Shown one piece after another: positions 21,250 through 30,330 of a stretch of DNA of 64,000 bases (positions are counted from its first letter, which is position 1; each line of letters opens with the position of its first letter). The notes under the pieces are model-generated. The model saw nothing but the letters and a program-made list of their open reading frames with translations, was not told where the DNA came from and did not search any database. The stretch is from Trachythela sp. YZ-2020. Its lineage: Eukaryota; Cnidaria; Anthozoa; Malacalcyonacea; Clavulariidae. Made by a program: the position numbers and the translations under genes. Location of the stretch: the NCBI GenBank assembly GCA_016169945.1, contig JADLSH010000061.1, forward strand, positions 1,674,001 through 1,738,000, given 5' to 3'.

Positions 21250-21870
21250 TAGTATGATTGTTCAATGAATGCACATTGAATGTGTTCTATGCATCGGTGA
21301 ATAGTGACATTTCACCTCTTGATTTAGCGGCACTTCCACCATTTCTTCCAGCAAAAAAACCCGTCCCAATTGTCCAACCACACGAAGTATCCAAAAAACT
21401 CTTAGAAATTAAACCTTCTAAAGTCCATGGTCCAGATACGTTCCCTGTCGTATCCGAAAAGAGTTTGCCTACGAATTAGCCGAACCTGTTGCAACCATCT
21501 TCAACGCATCACTTGCATCTGGAATTGTCCCTGCAATATGGAAAGATTCAAACATCATACCAATTCCAAAATCACAACCTCCTCTCTGCGAAGGTGACAC
21601 TAGACCCATTTCACTAACACCCTGCCTGTCAAAGGTTCTTGAAGATTTCGTGGTCAGGTGGATGATAACCGATATTGAAGACAAGATTGACCCTAAGCAA
21701 TTTGGATGCTTGAAAGGAACATCGACAATTTACTGTCTTCTGGACATTATCCACACTTGGTTGTGCAACTTAGAGTCTCCTGAAAAACATCTTAGACTTT
21801 GTTTCCTTGATTTCGCAAAGGTGTTTGACCGCATAGGGCATAATTTATTATATTAATGTTAAAGCTGTTG
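21250..21870 (+). pseudogene. LINE reverse transcriptase, N-terminal half
   Basis: This is the continuation of the LINE interrupted at 19502. It begins LNVFYASVNSDISPLDLAAL and, across one frameshift near 21475, reads PVATIFNASLASG, WKDSNIIPIPK, RPISLTPCLSKVLEDFV and FGCLKGTSTIYCLLD. It ends at the catalytic motif A region (LCFLDFAKVFDRIGHNLL) with a stop at 21855. The YxDD motif and C-terminus are missing. The stretch between endonuclease and this block is shorter than in intact LINEs, so some linker was lost. Confidence 0.75.
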
Positions 21871-22419
21871 GACCTACAATCCTGGCCAAAACTATCGGCG
21901 ACACTCTTCCTATTTGACGTTAATTACTATACCACTGCAATAATTCTTTACAAACTCCCCTTCTCCCCCCGTTACAATGTTGAGCGTACTACAAGAGGTT
22001 TAACTATGTTCCGGGGACTGAGTCAACATTGAATGGTGGGGGATCGGGGGCGGGCTGTGTAAATTTGCCATGATAGTGATAAAGTTGTTCAAATAATTGG
22101 AATTGTCGCAGATGTTTTGTCCAGGATTGTCTGTAGAGTTGAAAAAATTGTTAGCAAAAATAGCGCACCAAGAACTTTATTTGATGCGCGAATTTCTTGT
22201 TTCATAATACACATCGCTAACTGGAATGTACTAATGTTCAAGAATCAAATTCCACAGGACTAACAGAGGGAAATAACACCATGCGTGCCCGCGATGCTCT
22301 TCTTCCCCGGTGTCTGTACTGCATGAACGCAGTTAAGAATTATATGCCATAATATTTACGCATGTGATATATTTTCAAGAGCGATATATTATATACTCAA
22401 TAGTTTATATATATATATT
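21871..22419. other. Non-coding stretch
   Basis: No gene recognised; contains short G-rich runs near 22035-22060 and AT-rich DNA toward 22400. Confidence 0.35.
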
Positions 22420-22530
22420 TTCATGTGTCTGAGTATTGTACCACATGCGCTTGGTGAGGGCAAGAGTATGGTGTATAAATACGAAGTCACTCGCATCTAG
22501 ACTGCGTTACAAGCTGCACTGACTATAAAT
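22420..22530 (+). repeat. Retrozyme-like repeat fragment, truncated in the ribozyme
   Basis: This segment is the reverse complement of the unit body at 27570-27660 (ATGTGTCTGAGTATTGTACC ... GACTGCGTTACAAGCTGCACTGAC). It stops inside the hammerhead core, immediately after CTGCACTGAC, so no ribozyme can form. Confidence 0.7.
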
Positions 22531-23212
22531 ATGCGTATTTAATAAACTCGGCTTCCCGTGACGGAAATTACAATATGTACTTCGTACAGATTGTAATTAA
22601 TGGCAGGGAAGTGCTGTCATTTGGGACAACACTTCGCCACGTGAAGTGCATTTTACAGGTCATTCTGGTCGAAAATGCGACCTAATTATCTGACCTATAG
22701 AGACTTGATGGGTCAGTCATACATAGTTGAGTACCCTGCACCAATGGTTGATCACCAGTCCAACTAGGACTCAATTTCAACGAGCTGACTGACCTGAACG
22801 GGGTCCGCCTGTTCCCCTGTTATCTAGAGGTGCACCTGTTCCTTTAGAAAAACCTACAGTTTTCGCATGCTCTGTCAGGTCTGAGAGCTCTACCTGTCTC
22901 AGTATCACCAATGGAGGTCTCTAGACCATCAGGCCTCAACCCACTGAACAACATGCACAGAGCTGGCTCACCCCCTCCGCAACCTAGAGGTCCTCCTGTT
23001 CCTCTAGGTAAAACGTAGGTTAGCTAGAGCCTCGAGACTGTTCGAGCACTTCATTGCCCAAAGTGTATGCCACAAAATGCGTCTGTTGTGTTTGTTTTCT
23101 TGCTAAAGTTGCCTGTTGCCCAAAGTATTTTAGGAAAAATTTCCACATATTAAACTTCATTAATTTCAAATAAAATATCTAAGTCTGTGGGTATTATATT
23201 TTAAAGCAAGCA

Positions 23213-23215
<3 letters not shown>
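22531..23215. other. Unassigned, partly proline-rich if translated
   Basis: Broken frames across 22730-23035 repeatedly give Gly-Pro-Pro-Val-Pro-Leu-like peptides (for example RGPPVPLGK). Two similar stretches (CTAGAGGTGCACCTGTTCCT and CTAGAGGTCCTCCTGTTCCT) suggest an internal duplication. It may be a decayed gag-like or low-complexity coding region; I cannot assign it. Confidence 0.25.
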
Positions 23216-23284
<69 letters not shown>

Positions 23285-23285
23285 C
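23216..23285 (+). repeat. (GTAA)n microsatellite
   Basis: About 17 uninterrupted GTAA units abut the 5' end of a truncated LINE. Confidence 0.95.
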
Positions 23286-23287
23286 AG

Positions 23288-24150
23288 GGGTGCTTATTAT
23301 CCAAAGCACCAAAGCTTCTCTACGTATTCTGTACTTTTCTTTGGTGTACCCCTATTTGCAATACTGTGTTATTGTTTGGGGCTCTACATATCCAGCGAAT
23401 CTTTATCGTGTTGTCAACCTCCAAAAACGAGTTATTCGCTGCATATGCGGACAACCATACGATGCACATACTGACCCGTTATTTAAAGAATTGAAAATTC
23501 TGAAATTTGATGATATATATTTATTTAATTTAGGTATGTTCATGTTTTCGTATTGCAATGACTTACTTCCTGATGCTTTCCGTACTTTTTTTCAACCACT
23601 TAATCGAATTCATCAGTAAAACACCCGAAGTTCCGGATTACTCTATATCCCGTTTTGTAGGACTAATATCAGACGATTTTCCGTGTTTTATCAAGGCCCA
23701 AAATACTTCAATAACTTAAGTTTAGATATCCGAAGCACTTTTTCAATCGCATCTTTCCGAAATAAATTTAAAAAATATCTTTTGAGTTTTGTCTAATTAG
23801 TTCATTATAAATACTTTGTACTCTAGCGAACTGCATTTAATATTGCAATATATGTTGTAAACTGTAAACTGTAAATAATTCTTTATATTTTGACTACTTT
23901 ATATTTTGACTGTCTTGTATCACTGCATGTCACACATCTAATTGATAAATGTTTCCTAATTCTAAGGTGTCCAACACTTTATAAGCTTTTATAGCTTCTT
24001 GTTGGGTTTCCTTACCAAACTTCCTAACACAGGTCATCTTTTTCCTCTCTCTTAATTGTATTTTTTTCTTTTTTTGTATTGTATTTGTATTGTATTTTTT
24101 GTTTGGTTAAAATTTAATAAATTGAAAAAAATTGAAATTGAAATTGGAAT
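23288..24150 (+). pseudogene. LINE 3' end (jockey-like) with (TTGAAA)n tail
   Basis: The frame reads LRILYFSLVYPYLQYCVIVWG, then NLQKRVIRCICG, FDDIYLFNLGMFMFSY and LLPDAFRTFF. After a stop at 23620 the same frame continues with further LINE-like residues (RSSGLLYIPF; FYQGPKYFNNLS) to FKKYLLSF near 23790. This is the C-terminal region of a jockey/RTE-type LINE downstream of the catalytic motifs. The 3' untranslated part ends in TTGAAA-type repeats at about 24117-24148, consistent with a LINE tail. The copy is heavily 5'-truncated and starts directly after the GTAA microsatellite. Confidence 0.7.
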
Positions 24151-24360
24151 GACAGTAGATCCCAAGCTTGCTAATTGTACCCTTGTGAATAAGTATTAAT
24201 AATTCACTGTACTTTTTCCGCACAGGGCTTGTCTATGATAATTCACTAAATTGATTCTTTATTGAACTGTGCATGACTAGTTAATTCCTATTTTCTCCTT
24301 AAATATAGGCGTTGTCTCCACAATGCAACTATATATATATATATATATATAGTTTTTCGC

Positions 24361-25108
24361 TTACCTCAAAACTTGTCTGCAACAGGCTGTTTCATCTGTA
24401 AAAGAATCATCAGGCAGTTTACAAGTATCGAAAAGAAATGACCGCTTATATGCTTCCTGCCGGGGCGTGGGAGTGTGTGTGGGAGACAATGTGTGCATGC
24501 ATGGCTTTGTTTGCGTTGTTTACGCGAAATTTGTTGCGATGACGGCATCGTGAAATTATTTCAGCTCTTTTGTTGAGTAAACAATCCTTGTTTTTTTCTT
24601 TCAAAATACAAAATTTTTCTTCTAAACATAAATTGCATCGTTTTGATCCTCCCGTATACGAAATAGAATGTTTTAAAATTTGCCAATTAATACTGAAATC
24701 CTTATTGTTTTCTTTCAATGTCCAAATATATTTCGAAAGTTCCGTGTCATTTGCATGCTTTTTATGCTGAAAAGATTTAGTGTGGTTGGCCAATCGCTCT
24801 TTGAATGTGGTTGCAGTCATGCCAATGTAATTTTTGATCGTGTTTGTGTTGCTTACTGTGACTGTTGCTTTGTATACTATGTCCCTAGTCATGCATTGTT
24901 TTTGAAGCGGGCAAATGGTGTTTTTTCTACAACTGCAATTGGTAGTGTCCCTCTCCTGTGGCTTGTTATTTCTAGATATGCGTGCATTGTGTTTAGTGAT
25001 TACTGACTTAATATTGTTCATGCAGCTATAGCTTACTTTAACTGTATTTCTGTTAAAAATTTTATGTAGCTTGTGGTGCGGTGGAAAATGCTTGTCAATT
25101 AGACTAAG
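24361..25108 (-). pseudogene. Inverted partial Penelope-like element: GIY-YIG nuclease and 3' end
   Basis: This is an almost exact reverse complement of 26408-27153. Its frame (25108-24446) is open for about 220 codons: FLSLIDKHFPPHHKLHKIF, a Cys-rich zinc-finger-like knot (CSCRKNTICPLQKQC), the GIY-YIG nuclease start KNYIGMT with TFKERLANHTKSF, and CNLCLEEKFCIL. GIY-YIG domains of Penelope-like elements cut the insertion site. Here the reverse transcriptase part is missing because the copy is cut off at the junction near 25108, giving a head-to-head inverted pair with the neighbouring element. The nuclease frame is intact, whereas the plus-strand copy has a frameshift. Confidence 0.8.
24371..24426 (-). 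ncRNA. Hammerhead ribozyme of the Penelope-like element (inverted copy)
   Basis: Read on the minus strand: stem I strand ACTTGT..CTGC, core CTGATGA, a small stem II (TCT/AGA), core GAAA, a minimal stem III (ACA/TGT), then GCAG..ACAAGT closing stem I. All catalytic core boxes are present. Hammerhead motifs are known in the terminal repeats of Penelope-like elements. The base before the predicted cleavage site is U rather than the favoured C. Confidence 0.65.
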
Positions 25109-25134
25109 GAAGACGACCACTTTCGAAGACGACC

Positions 25135-27075
25135 TTATAAAATTAATCGAAAATTTACAATTTCGGCCATATAGGAACCAAATCTTTGACTAACGATCTA
25201 AAGAAAATCAATTCGTCTCCCAACATTTTCATTTTTGCAGACAAAACTAGGAATATTTATGAAACCTCGCTCGACACATACAACAAGCTCTTACATGACA
25301 ACATCACAAAAACATATAAGCATGGATCCGAGGACACTATAGATGAAATTGATTCAGAATTAAAAAACATTTCGAACAATTTAGGAATCGGCGACAGAAT
25401 TGAAAAAATGAAAAAACGCGAAGCATTTATATCTTTAAAAGATCACAAAGAAAATTTCGAAAACAATCCAAAATGCCGATTAATTAATCCCGCTAAAAGC
25501 GAATCCGGAAAAATAAGCAAAGTTATTTTGGACAAAATTAATTCCAATTTGAGAGAAAAACTGAATTTAAATCAATGGAGGAATACAAAACAAGTTATTC
25601 AGTGGTTTGGCAATATAAAAGATAAGGACAGACACAGTTTTATTTCGTTTGACATTGTGGATTTCTACCCATCTATTTCTGAAAAACTATTGGACCAAGC
25701 TTTATCTTGGGCTTCAAATTTGGCTACTATACCTGAAAACGATATTTCAATAATAAAACACGCTAGAAAATCTCTCCTTTTCAATACCGGAATTTCATGG
25801 ATAAAAAAAGATAGCCATAGTTTGTTTGACGTTAGCATGGGCAGTTTCGACGGCGCGGAAATTTGTGAGTTAGTAGGCCTTTTCATTTTAAACCACCTGA
25901 GTAAGAAATTTGGCAAAGAAAGCATCGGCCTATATAGAGATGACGGTTTGGCTATTATAAAGAGTAAATCAGCACGTTTAGCAGACAAAACAAGAAAATA
26001 TCTCCACAAAATTTTCGAGCAGTTTGACCTAAAAATTACCGCCGAATCAAATTTACGCATTGTAAACTTTTTAGATGTAACTTTCGACCTTAACAATGGA
26101 AAACATAGGCCCTATAGGAAGCCCAATGACGATCCACTATACATAAATATGCACTCTAATCACCCACCGAGCATCACAAGGCAACTACCTGCATCAATTA
26201 ACAAGCGCATCGCACTTCTTTCATCAGATGAACAAACTTTTCAGGAATCTGCACCGTATATCAGAACGCACTTAGGCATAGCAACTTTAATCATGAACTT
26301 AGCTACACTCAGCACACACCGCAAAAACAACGCAGGAATAGGCAACGCAACATCATTTGGTTCAACCCACCATTTAGCAAGAGTGTTAGCACAAACATGG
26401 GACGTAATTTCCTTAGTCTAATTGACAAGCATTTTCCACCGCACCACAAGCTACATAAAATTTTTAACAGAAATACAGTTAAAGTAAGCTATAGCTGCAT
26501 GAACAATATTAAGTCAGTAATCACTAAACACAATGCACGCATATCTAGAAATAACAAGCCACAGGAGAGGGACACTACCAATTGCAGTTGTAGTAAAAAC
26601 ACCATTTGCCCGCTTCAAAAACAATGCATGACTAGGGACATAGTATACAAAGCAACAGTCACAGTAAGCAACACAAACACGATCAAAAATTACATTGGCA
26701 TGACTGCAACCACATTCAAAGAGCGATTGGCCAACCACACTAAATCTTTTCAGCATAAAAGCATGCAAATGACACGGAACTTTCGAAATATATTTGGACA
26801 TTGAAAGAAAACAATAAGGATTTCAGTATTAATTGGCAAATTTTAAAACATTCTATTTCGTATACGGGAGGATCAAAACGATGCAATTTATGTTTAGAAG
26901 AAAAATTTTGTATTTTGAAAGAAAAAAACAAGGATTGTTTACTCAACAAAAGAGCTGAAATAATTTCACGATGCCGTCATCGCAACAAATTTCGCGTAAA
27001 CAACGCAAACAAAGCCATGCATGCACACATTGTCTCCCACACACACTCCCACGCCCCGGCAGGAAGCATATAAGC
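25135..27075 (+). pseudogene. Penelope-like element: reverse transcriptase plus GIY-YIG endonuclease
   Basis: A 411-codon frame (25186-26421) carries the Penelope-type reverse transcriptase: IFIFADKTRNIYE, SLKDHKENFENNPKCRLI, catalytic motif A (SFDIVDFYPSIS), motif B region (VSMGSFDGAEICELV) and motif C GLYRDDGLAI with both aspartates. The remainder is in other frames: after a shift near 26330 comes the linker, then the zinc-knuckle and GIY-YIG nuclease (26400-27073), itself broken by a one-base loss near 26760 in an A-run. The start is truncated and frameshifted near 25185, so perhaps 200 or more N-terminal residues are missing. The element would prime reverse transcription at sites cut by its nuclease, but this copy cannot be active as it stands. 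Confidence 0.85.
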
Positions 27076-27092
27076 GGTCATTTCTTTTCGAT

Positions 27093-27148
27093 ACTTGTAA
27101 ACTGCCTGATGATTCTTTTACAGATGAAACAGCCTGTTGCAGACAAGT
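27093..27148 (+). ncRNA. Hammerhead ribozyme at the 3' end of the Penelope-like element
   Basis: ACTTGT (27093-27098) and CTGC (27102-27105) pair with GCAG (27139-27142) and ACAAGT (27143-27148) to form stem I with an internal loop. CTGATGA is at 27106-27112 and GAAA at 27126-27129. Stem II is short and stem III only three pairs. The copy at 24371-24426 is identical in the core and pairing segments. Confidence 0.65.
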
Positions 27149-27231
27149 TTTGAGGTAAGCGAAAAACTATAATTTGCTCTAACTATATGTTGTCGAGCAC
27201 TCTTTGCGTTTCGTAGACCTAAACCTACACG

Positions 27232-27262
<31 letters not shown>

Positions 27263-27265
27263 GCA

Positions 27266-27381
27266 AAAGCTCACTTCCCTTGTGGTCGTTTGAGCACTCT
27301 GGCCCCAAGACACTTCACGCATGTCTGGATGCGCATGTGTCTGAGTATTGTACCACATGCGCTTGGTGAGGGCAAGAGTAT
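27266..27381 (+). repeat. Retrozyme-like unit fragment, inverted relative to the array
   Basis: This piece is the reverse complement of the unit body at about 27630-27742 (GTGGTCGTTTGAGCACTCTG, then CATGCGCTTGGTGAGGGCAA). It lacks the ribozyme part. A TA microsatellite (27232-27258) precedes it. Confidence 0.75.
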
Positions 27382-27522
27382 GTTACCAAACCTAACTGCC
27401 TGATGATTCTTTTACAGATGAAACAGCCTGTTGCAGACAAGTTTTGAGGTAAGCGAAAATCTATAATTTGCTCTAACTATATGTTGTCGAGCACTCTTTG
27501 CGTTTCGTAGACCTAAACCTAC
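27382..27522 (+). repeat. Second Penelope-like 3' end with partial hammerhead
   Basis: About 130 bp repeat 27101-27230 nearly exactly. The core CTGATGA (27400-27406), GAAA (27420-27423) and GCAG (27433-27436) are present, with CTGC before the core. The outer half of stem I (ACTTGT) is missing because the copy begins just upstream, so cleavage would be weaker. It abuts the retrozyme-like array without a gap. Confidence 0.7.
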
Positions 27523-27530
27523 AGTCAAAT

Positions 27531-27575
27531 CTGCAGACATGCATGTTTCGCCGTTCAACGGCTCGTCAGTGCAGC
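27531..27575 (-). ncRNA. Type I hammerhead ribozyme, array unit 1
   Basis: On the minus strand: CTGCA (stem I), CTGACGA core, five-pair stem II (GCCGT/ACGGC) with a TGA loop, GAAA core, self-complementary stem III ACATGCATGT, then C at the cleavage position in a GTC triplet and TGCAG closing stem I. Every core base fits the consensus. Predicted cleavage falls between 27536 and 27535. Confidence 0.85.
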
Positions 27576-27805
27576 TTGTAACGCAGTCTAGATGCGAGTG
27601 ACTTCGTATTTATACACCATACTCTTGCCCTCACCAAGCGCATGTCGTACAATACTCAGACACATGCGCATCCAGACATGCGTGAAGTGTCTTGGGGCCA
27701 GAGTGCTCAAACGACCACAAGGGAAGTGAGCTTTTGCATTATAGCTTATTAGCCACCAATTAACCTCACAGATATATATATATATATATATATATATAGT
27801 CAAAT

Positions 27806-27850
27806 CTGCAGACATGCATGTTTCGCCGTTCAACGGCTCGTCAGTGCAGC
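27806..27850 (-). ncRNA. Type I hammerhead ribozyme, array unit 2
   Basis: Same core, stems and GTC cleavage triplet as unit 1, with no base change that I can see in the core. Confidence 0.85.
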
Positions 27851-28087
27851 TTGTAACGCAGTCTAGATGCGAGTGACTTCGTATTTATACACCATACTCT
27901 TGCCCTCACCAAGCGCATGTGGTACAATACTCAGACACATGCGCATCCAGACATGCGTGAAGTGTCTTGGGGCCAGAGTGCTCAAACGACCACAAGGGAA
28001 GTGAGCTTTTGCATTATAGCTTATTAGCCACCAATTAACCTCACAGAGTGCTCAACAACACAAGTGAAGGAGCATATATAGTCAAAT

Positions 28088-28132
28088 CTGCAGACATGCA
28101 TGTTTCGCCGTTCAACGGCTCGTCAGTGCAGC
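28088..28132 (-). ncRNA. Type I hammerhead ribozyme, array unit 3
   Basis: Identical motif to units 1 and 2, although the unit body after it is deleted. Confidence 0.85.
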
Positions 28133-28208
28133 TTGTAACGCAGTCTAGATGCGTTTTTTTTTGTTGTTTTTTTTTACAACACAAGTGAAGGAGCATATAT
28201 AGTCAAAT

Positions 28209-28253
28209 CTGCAGACATGCATGTTTCGCCGTTCAACGGCTCGTCAGTGCAGC
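28209..28253 (-). ncRNA. Type I hammerhead ribozyme, array unit 4
   Basis: Identical motif; the unit ends about 12 bp later in a TA run. Confidence 0.85.
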
Positions 28254-28350
28254 TTGTAACGCAGTCTATATATATATATATAGGTCTAGTTTACTTATTA
28301 GTCAACTCTTCTAGCTCATTAAGTTCCTCGATATATATACATCATAGTGA

Positions 28351-28569
28351 ATGAATAGCATGGCGTCTCCTCAAACGTCATTCAAAAAGTTAAAAGTATT
28401 CCGGTCTTGTCCGCAAGCTCAATTAATGTCGCAGTCTGAAAAGATGGAGAAGCAGACAGACGAGATTCGACAATGTGTTGCCGAAGCGTTAAGTTTGCAA
28501 AATCGCCTATTTTTGGAATTGATTATTTTCCCCCATCACCTGGATCAGCAAGATACATATATAGGTTGA
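28351..28569 (+). CDS. Small hypothetical ORF
   Basis: A 72-codon frame whose first 50 residues look protein-like and helical (for example KMEKQTDEIRQCVAEALSLQ). It then runs into DNA shared with the local R repeat (after about 28500), where similarity is at nucleotide level only. It could be a first exon truncated by R-family sequence or chance. No family is recognised. Confidence 0.2.
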   Translation: MNSMASPQTSFKKLKVFRSCPQAQLMSQSEKMEKQTDEIRQCVAEALSLQNRLFLELIIFPHHLDQQDTYIG

Positions 28570-28809
28570 AAGGCAAAGGACTCTGTCCTTCAGTGCTTAT
28601 AGGTGATCGTAATATCAAGAAAAGTCAAAGAAAGGCTCAAGAAGTGCATGTTCCCTGATTACAATAGCAGCTTTTAGCAGCGACTACGAGTACGACTGCG
28701 AGGAAGTTCGTACTCGTAGTCGTTTCCATTCAAATGTTGCTTTAGCAGCAAACAAACAACAATTGCGACAACGAGTACGAGTTTTGTTTTAATTAATATG
28801 GCTGTCAGC

Positions 28810-30059
28810 AATAACTCTCTCTCGATGCAGCTACGGCTCTTTTTGTCAACGATGTTATTGACGAAGACGAGTTCGTAGCTGTATACGACCAAACCAGATG
28901 AAAATCACCGGAATTCCAGTACTGGGAATACGATGGAGTTGAAACACAGATTCAGTTCATGACGAACGACGAGTGAAGGGCTGATTTTAGGCTGGACTTC
29001 TTCCTGTTCTGTTCTGGATGAAGCGTTACGAAGTCTCGACAAATTTGTTTGCCCTAATAGAACGGTAGCAACGGAATGGAAGGGTTATGCGTGTTGCTAA
29101 GTCGTTTTGCCTACCCGCGTAGGTTCAACGATGTTATCCCTCGCTTCGGTCGCTCTGTTTCCGAGTTGAGTCTGATCGCTTCAGAGGTGACAGACTACAT
29201 TTTTAGCACCCATGGTTATATTTTAATGGATCTGAATCAACCTTGGCTTCATCCAGATCGTCTGCAATTGTATACCAATGCAATTCACGATGCTGGTGGA
29301 GCGTTGGAGAACTGTTGGGGCTTTGTTGACGGCACGGTACGACCGATATGTCGCCCTAGGGAACATCAACGTATGATGTATAACGGCTATAAACGCGTTC
29401 ACGCCATCAAGTTCCAATCAGTTGTGGCACCTAATGGCCTTGTGGCAAACCTTTATGGTCCAATAAGTAAACTTTTTTGTTATTTACTATAAGTATTTAC
29501 TGTCTATATACTACGTTTATATGTTATATGTGTACAGTTCATGACTTGACTGCAGATATATGGATGGCTTCACTCACTTATATTTTCGTATTGTTGTTTA
29601 TAGTACTTGAGGCTAACAGAATATATGTTTTTGTTTTCAGAAGAAAAAAGACATGATGCCATGATGTTGAGAATGTCTGGCCTTCTCAATCAACTGGAAG
29701 AGCACTCCAACACCCTCCTTAGTGACCCCCTGTGCATCTATGGAGACCCTGCTTCCCCCTTGAGACGGCATCTACAGAATCCATACCAGCATGCCAACCT
29801 AGCTGCTAGAGAAGCTGAGTTTAACCGCTTAATGAGTTCTGTGCGGGTTGCTGTTGAATGGGTTTTTGGGGATATTTTAAATTATTTTAAATTTGTTGAT
29901 TTTAAAAACAACTTAAAGATTGGATTGGGTGCTGTTGGAAAGATGTATTCTGTGTGTACCCTGTTGAGAAATGCTCTAACTTGTCTTTATGGCTCAACTA
30001 CCAGTTCCTTTATCAAAGTTGATCCTCCTACATTACAGGAATATTTTCAAGTAAATTAG
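28810..30059 (+). pseudogene. PIF/Harbinger transposase (DDE_Tnp_4), damaged 5' part
   Basis: The C-terminal 280 residues are intact across a 174-bp intron (29467-29640, GTAAAC...TTTTCAG). The first frame (29076-29466) has FGRSVSELSLIASEVTDYIF, NQPWLHPDRLQLY and the first catalytic Asp in GFVDGTVRPICRP, followed by KRVHAIKFQSV. The second (29641-30059) has the second Asp in CIYGDPASP and the Glu in VEWVFGDI, then a typical C-terminus. So the DDE triad is present. Upstream, recognisable N-terminal residues (DEDEFVAVYDQT and PEFQYWEYDGVETQ) are in frame but separated by a TGA, and further stops and shifts follow before 29076. The catalytic domain could be translated only from an internal start, so the gene is called a pseudogene. 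Confidence 0.8.
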
Positions 30060-30104
30060 AATAGGTTTATTATATCCTTTGTCGAACAGACATATATAGC
30101 TCAG

Positions 30105-30330
30105 GGGCCAGTTGTTTGAAAGGTGGATAGCGCTATCCACTAGATGGAGAGTTTTTCAACCTTCATAAATTTTCTATTGATCATGTTCATAACTTAAAAC
30201 AGCGTAGAGATCGAAGGCAGTAATATTTATTCTGTTGGCCAAAATGGAAGTTTCTCCGTTCTTTGTTCAATTTTACGAAGGTTTCAAAAAATCACTGGAT
30301 AGCGCTATCCACTTCTCAAACAACTGGTCT
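30105..30330. mobile_element. MITE with GCCAGTTGTTTGA ends
   Basis: GGGCCAGTTGTTTGAAAGG and GTGGATAGCGCTATCCAC at the left are mirrored by GTGGATAGCGCTATCCAC-type sequence (about 30296-30312) and TCTCAAACAACTGGT at the right. CTCAG occurs on both flanks and may be the target duplication. The element sits just after the transposase stop codon, inside the Harbinger element. The small frame from 30235 begins inside it and is not a gene. Confidence 0.6.

Larger units (their letters stand above)
27523..28267 (-). repeat. Retrozyme-like tandem array, about 280-bp units, each with a type I hammerhead
   Basis: Units start at 27523, 27798, 28080 and 28201 (AGTCAAATCTGCAGACATGC). The first two are about full length (275 and 282 bp). 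The third is internally deleted with T-rich filler, and the fourth is cut short in a TA run. Every unit contains the same 45-bp hammerhead read on the minus strand. Tandem units of a few hundred base pairs carrying type I hammerheads are the hallmark of metazoan retrozymes, non-coding retroelements that circulate as small circular RNAs. The retrozyme reading is inference from this layout. The adjacent Penelope-like element is a plausible source of enzyme. Confidence 0.75.

Noticed and set aside
25665..26096. 143-codon minus-strand frame
   Set aside because: Antisense of the Penelope-type reverse transcriptase.
23216..28267. CRISPR-like or satellite array
   Set aside because: The repeats are a microsatellite and retrotransposon-type units of 120-280 bp without unique spacers, in a eukaryotic context.
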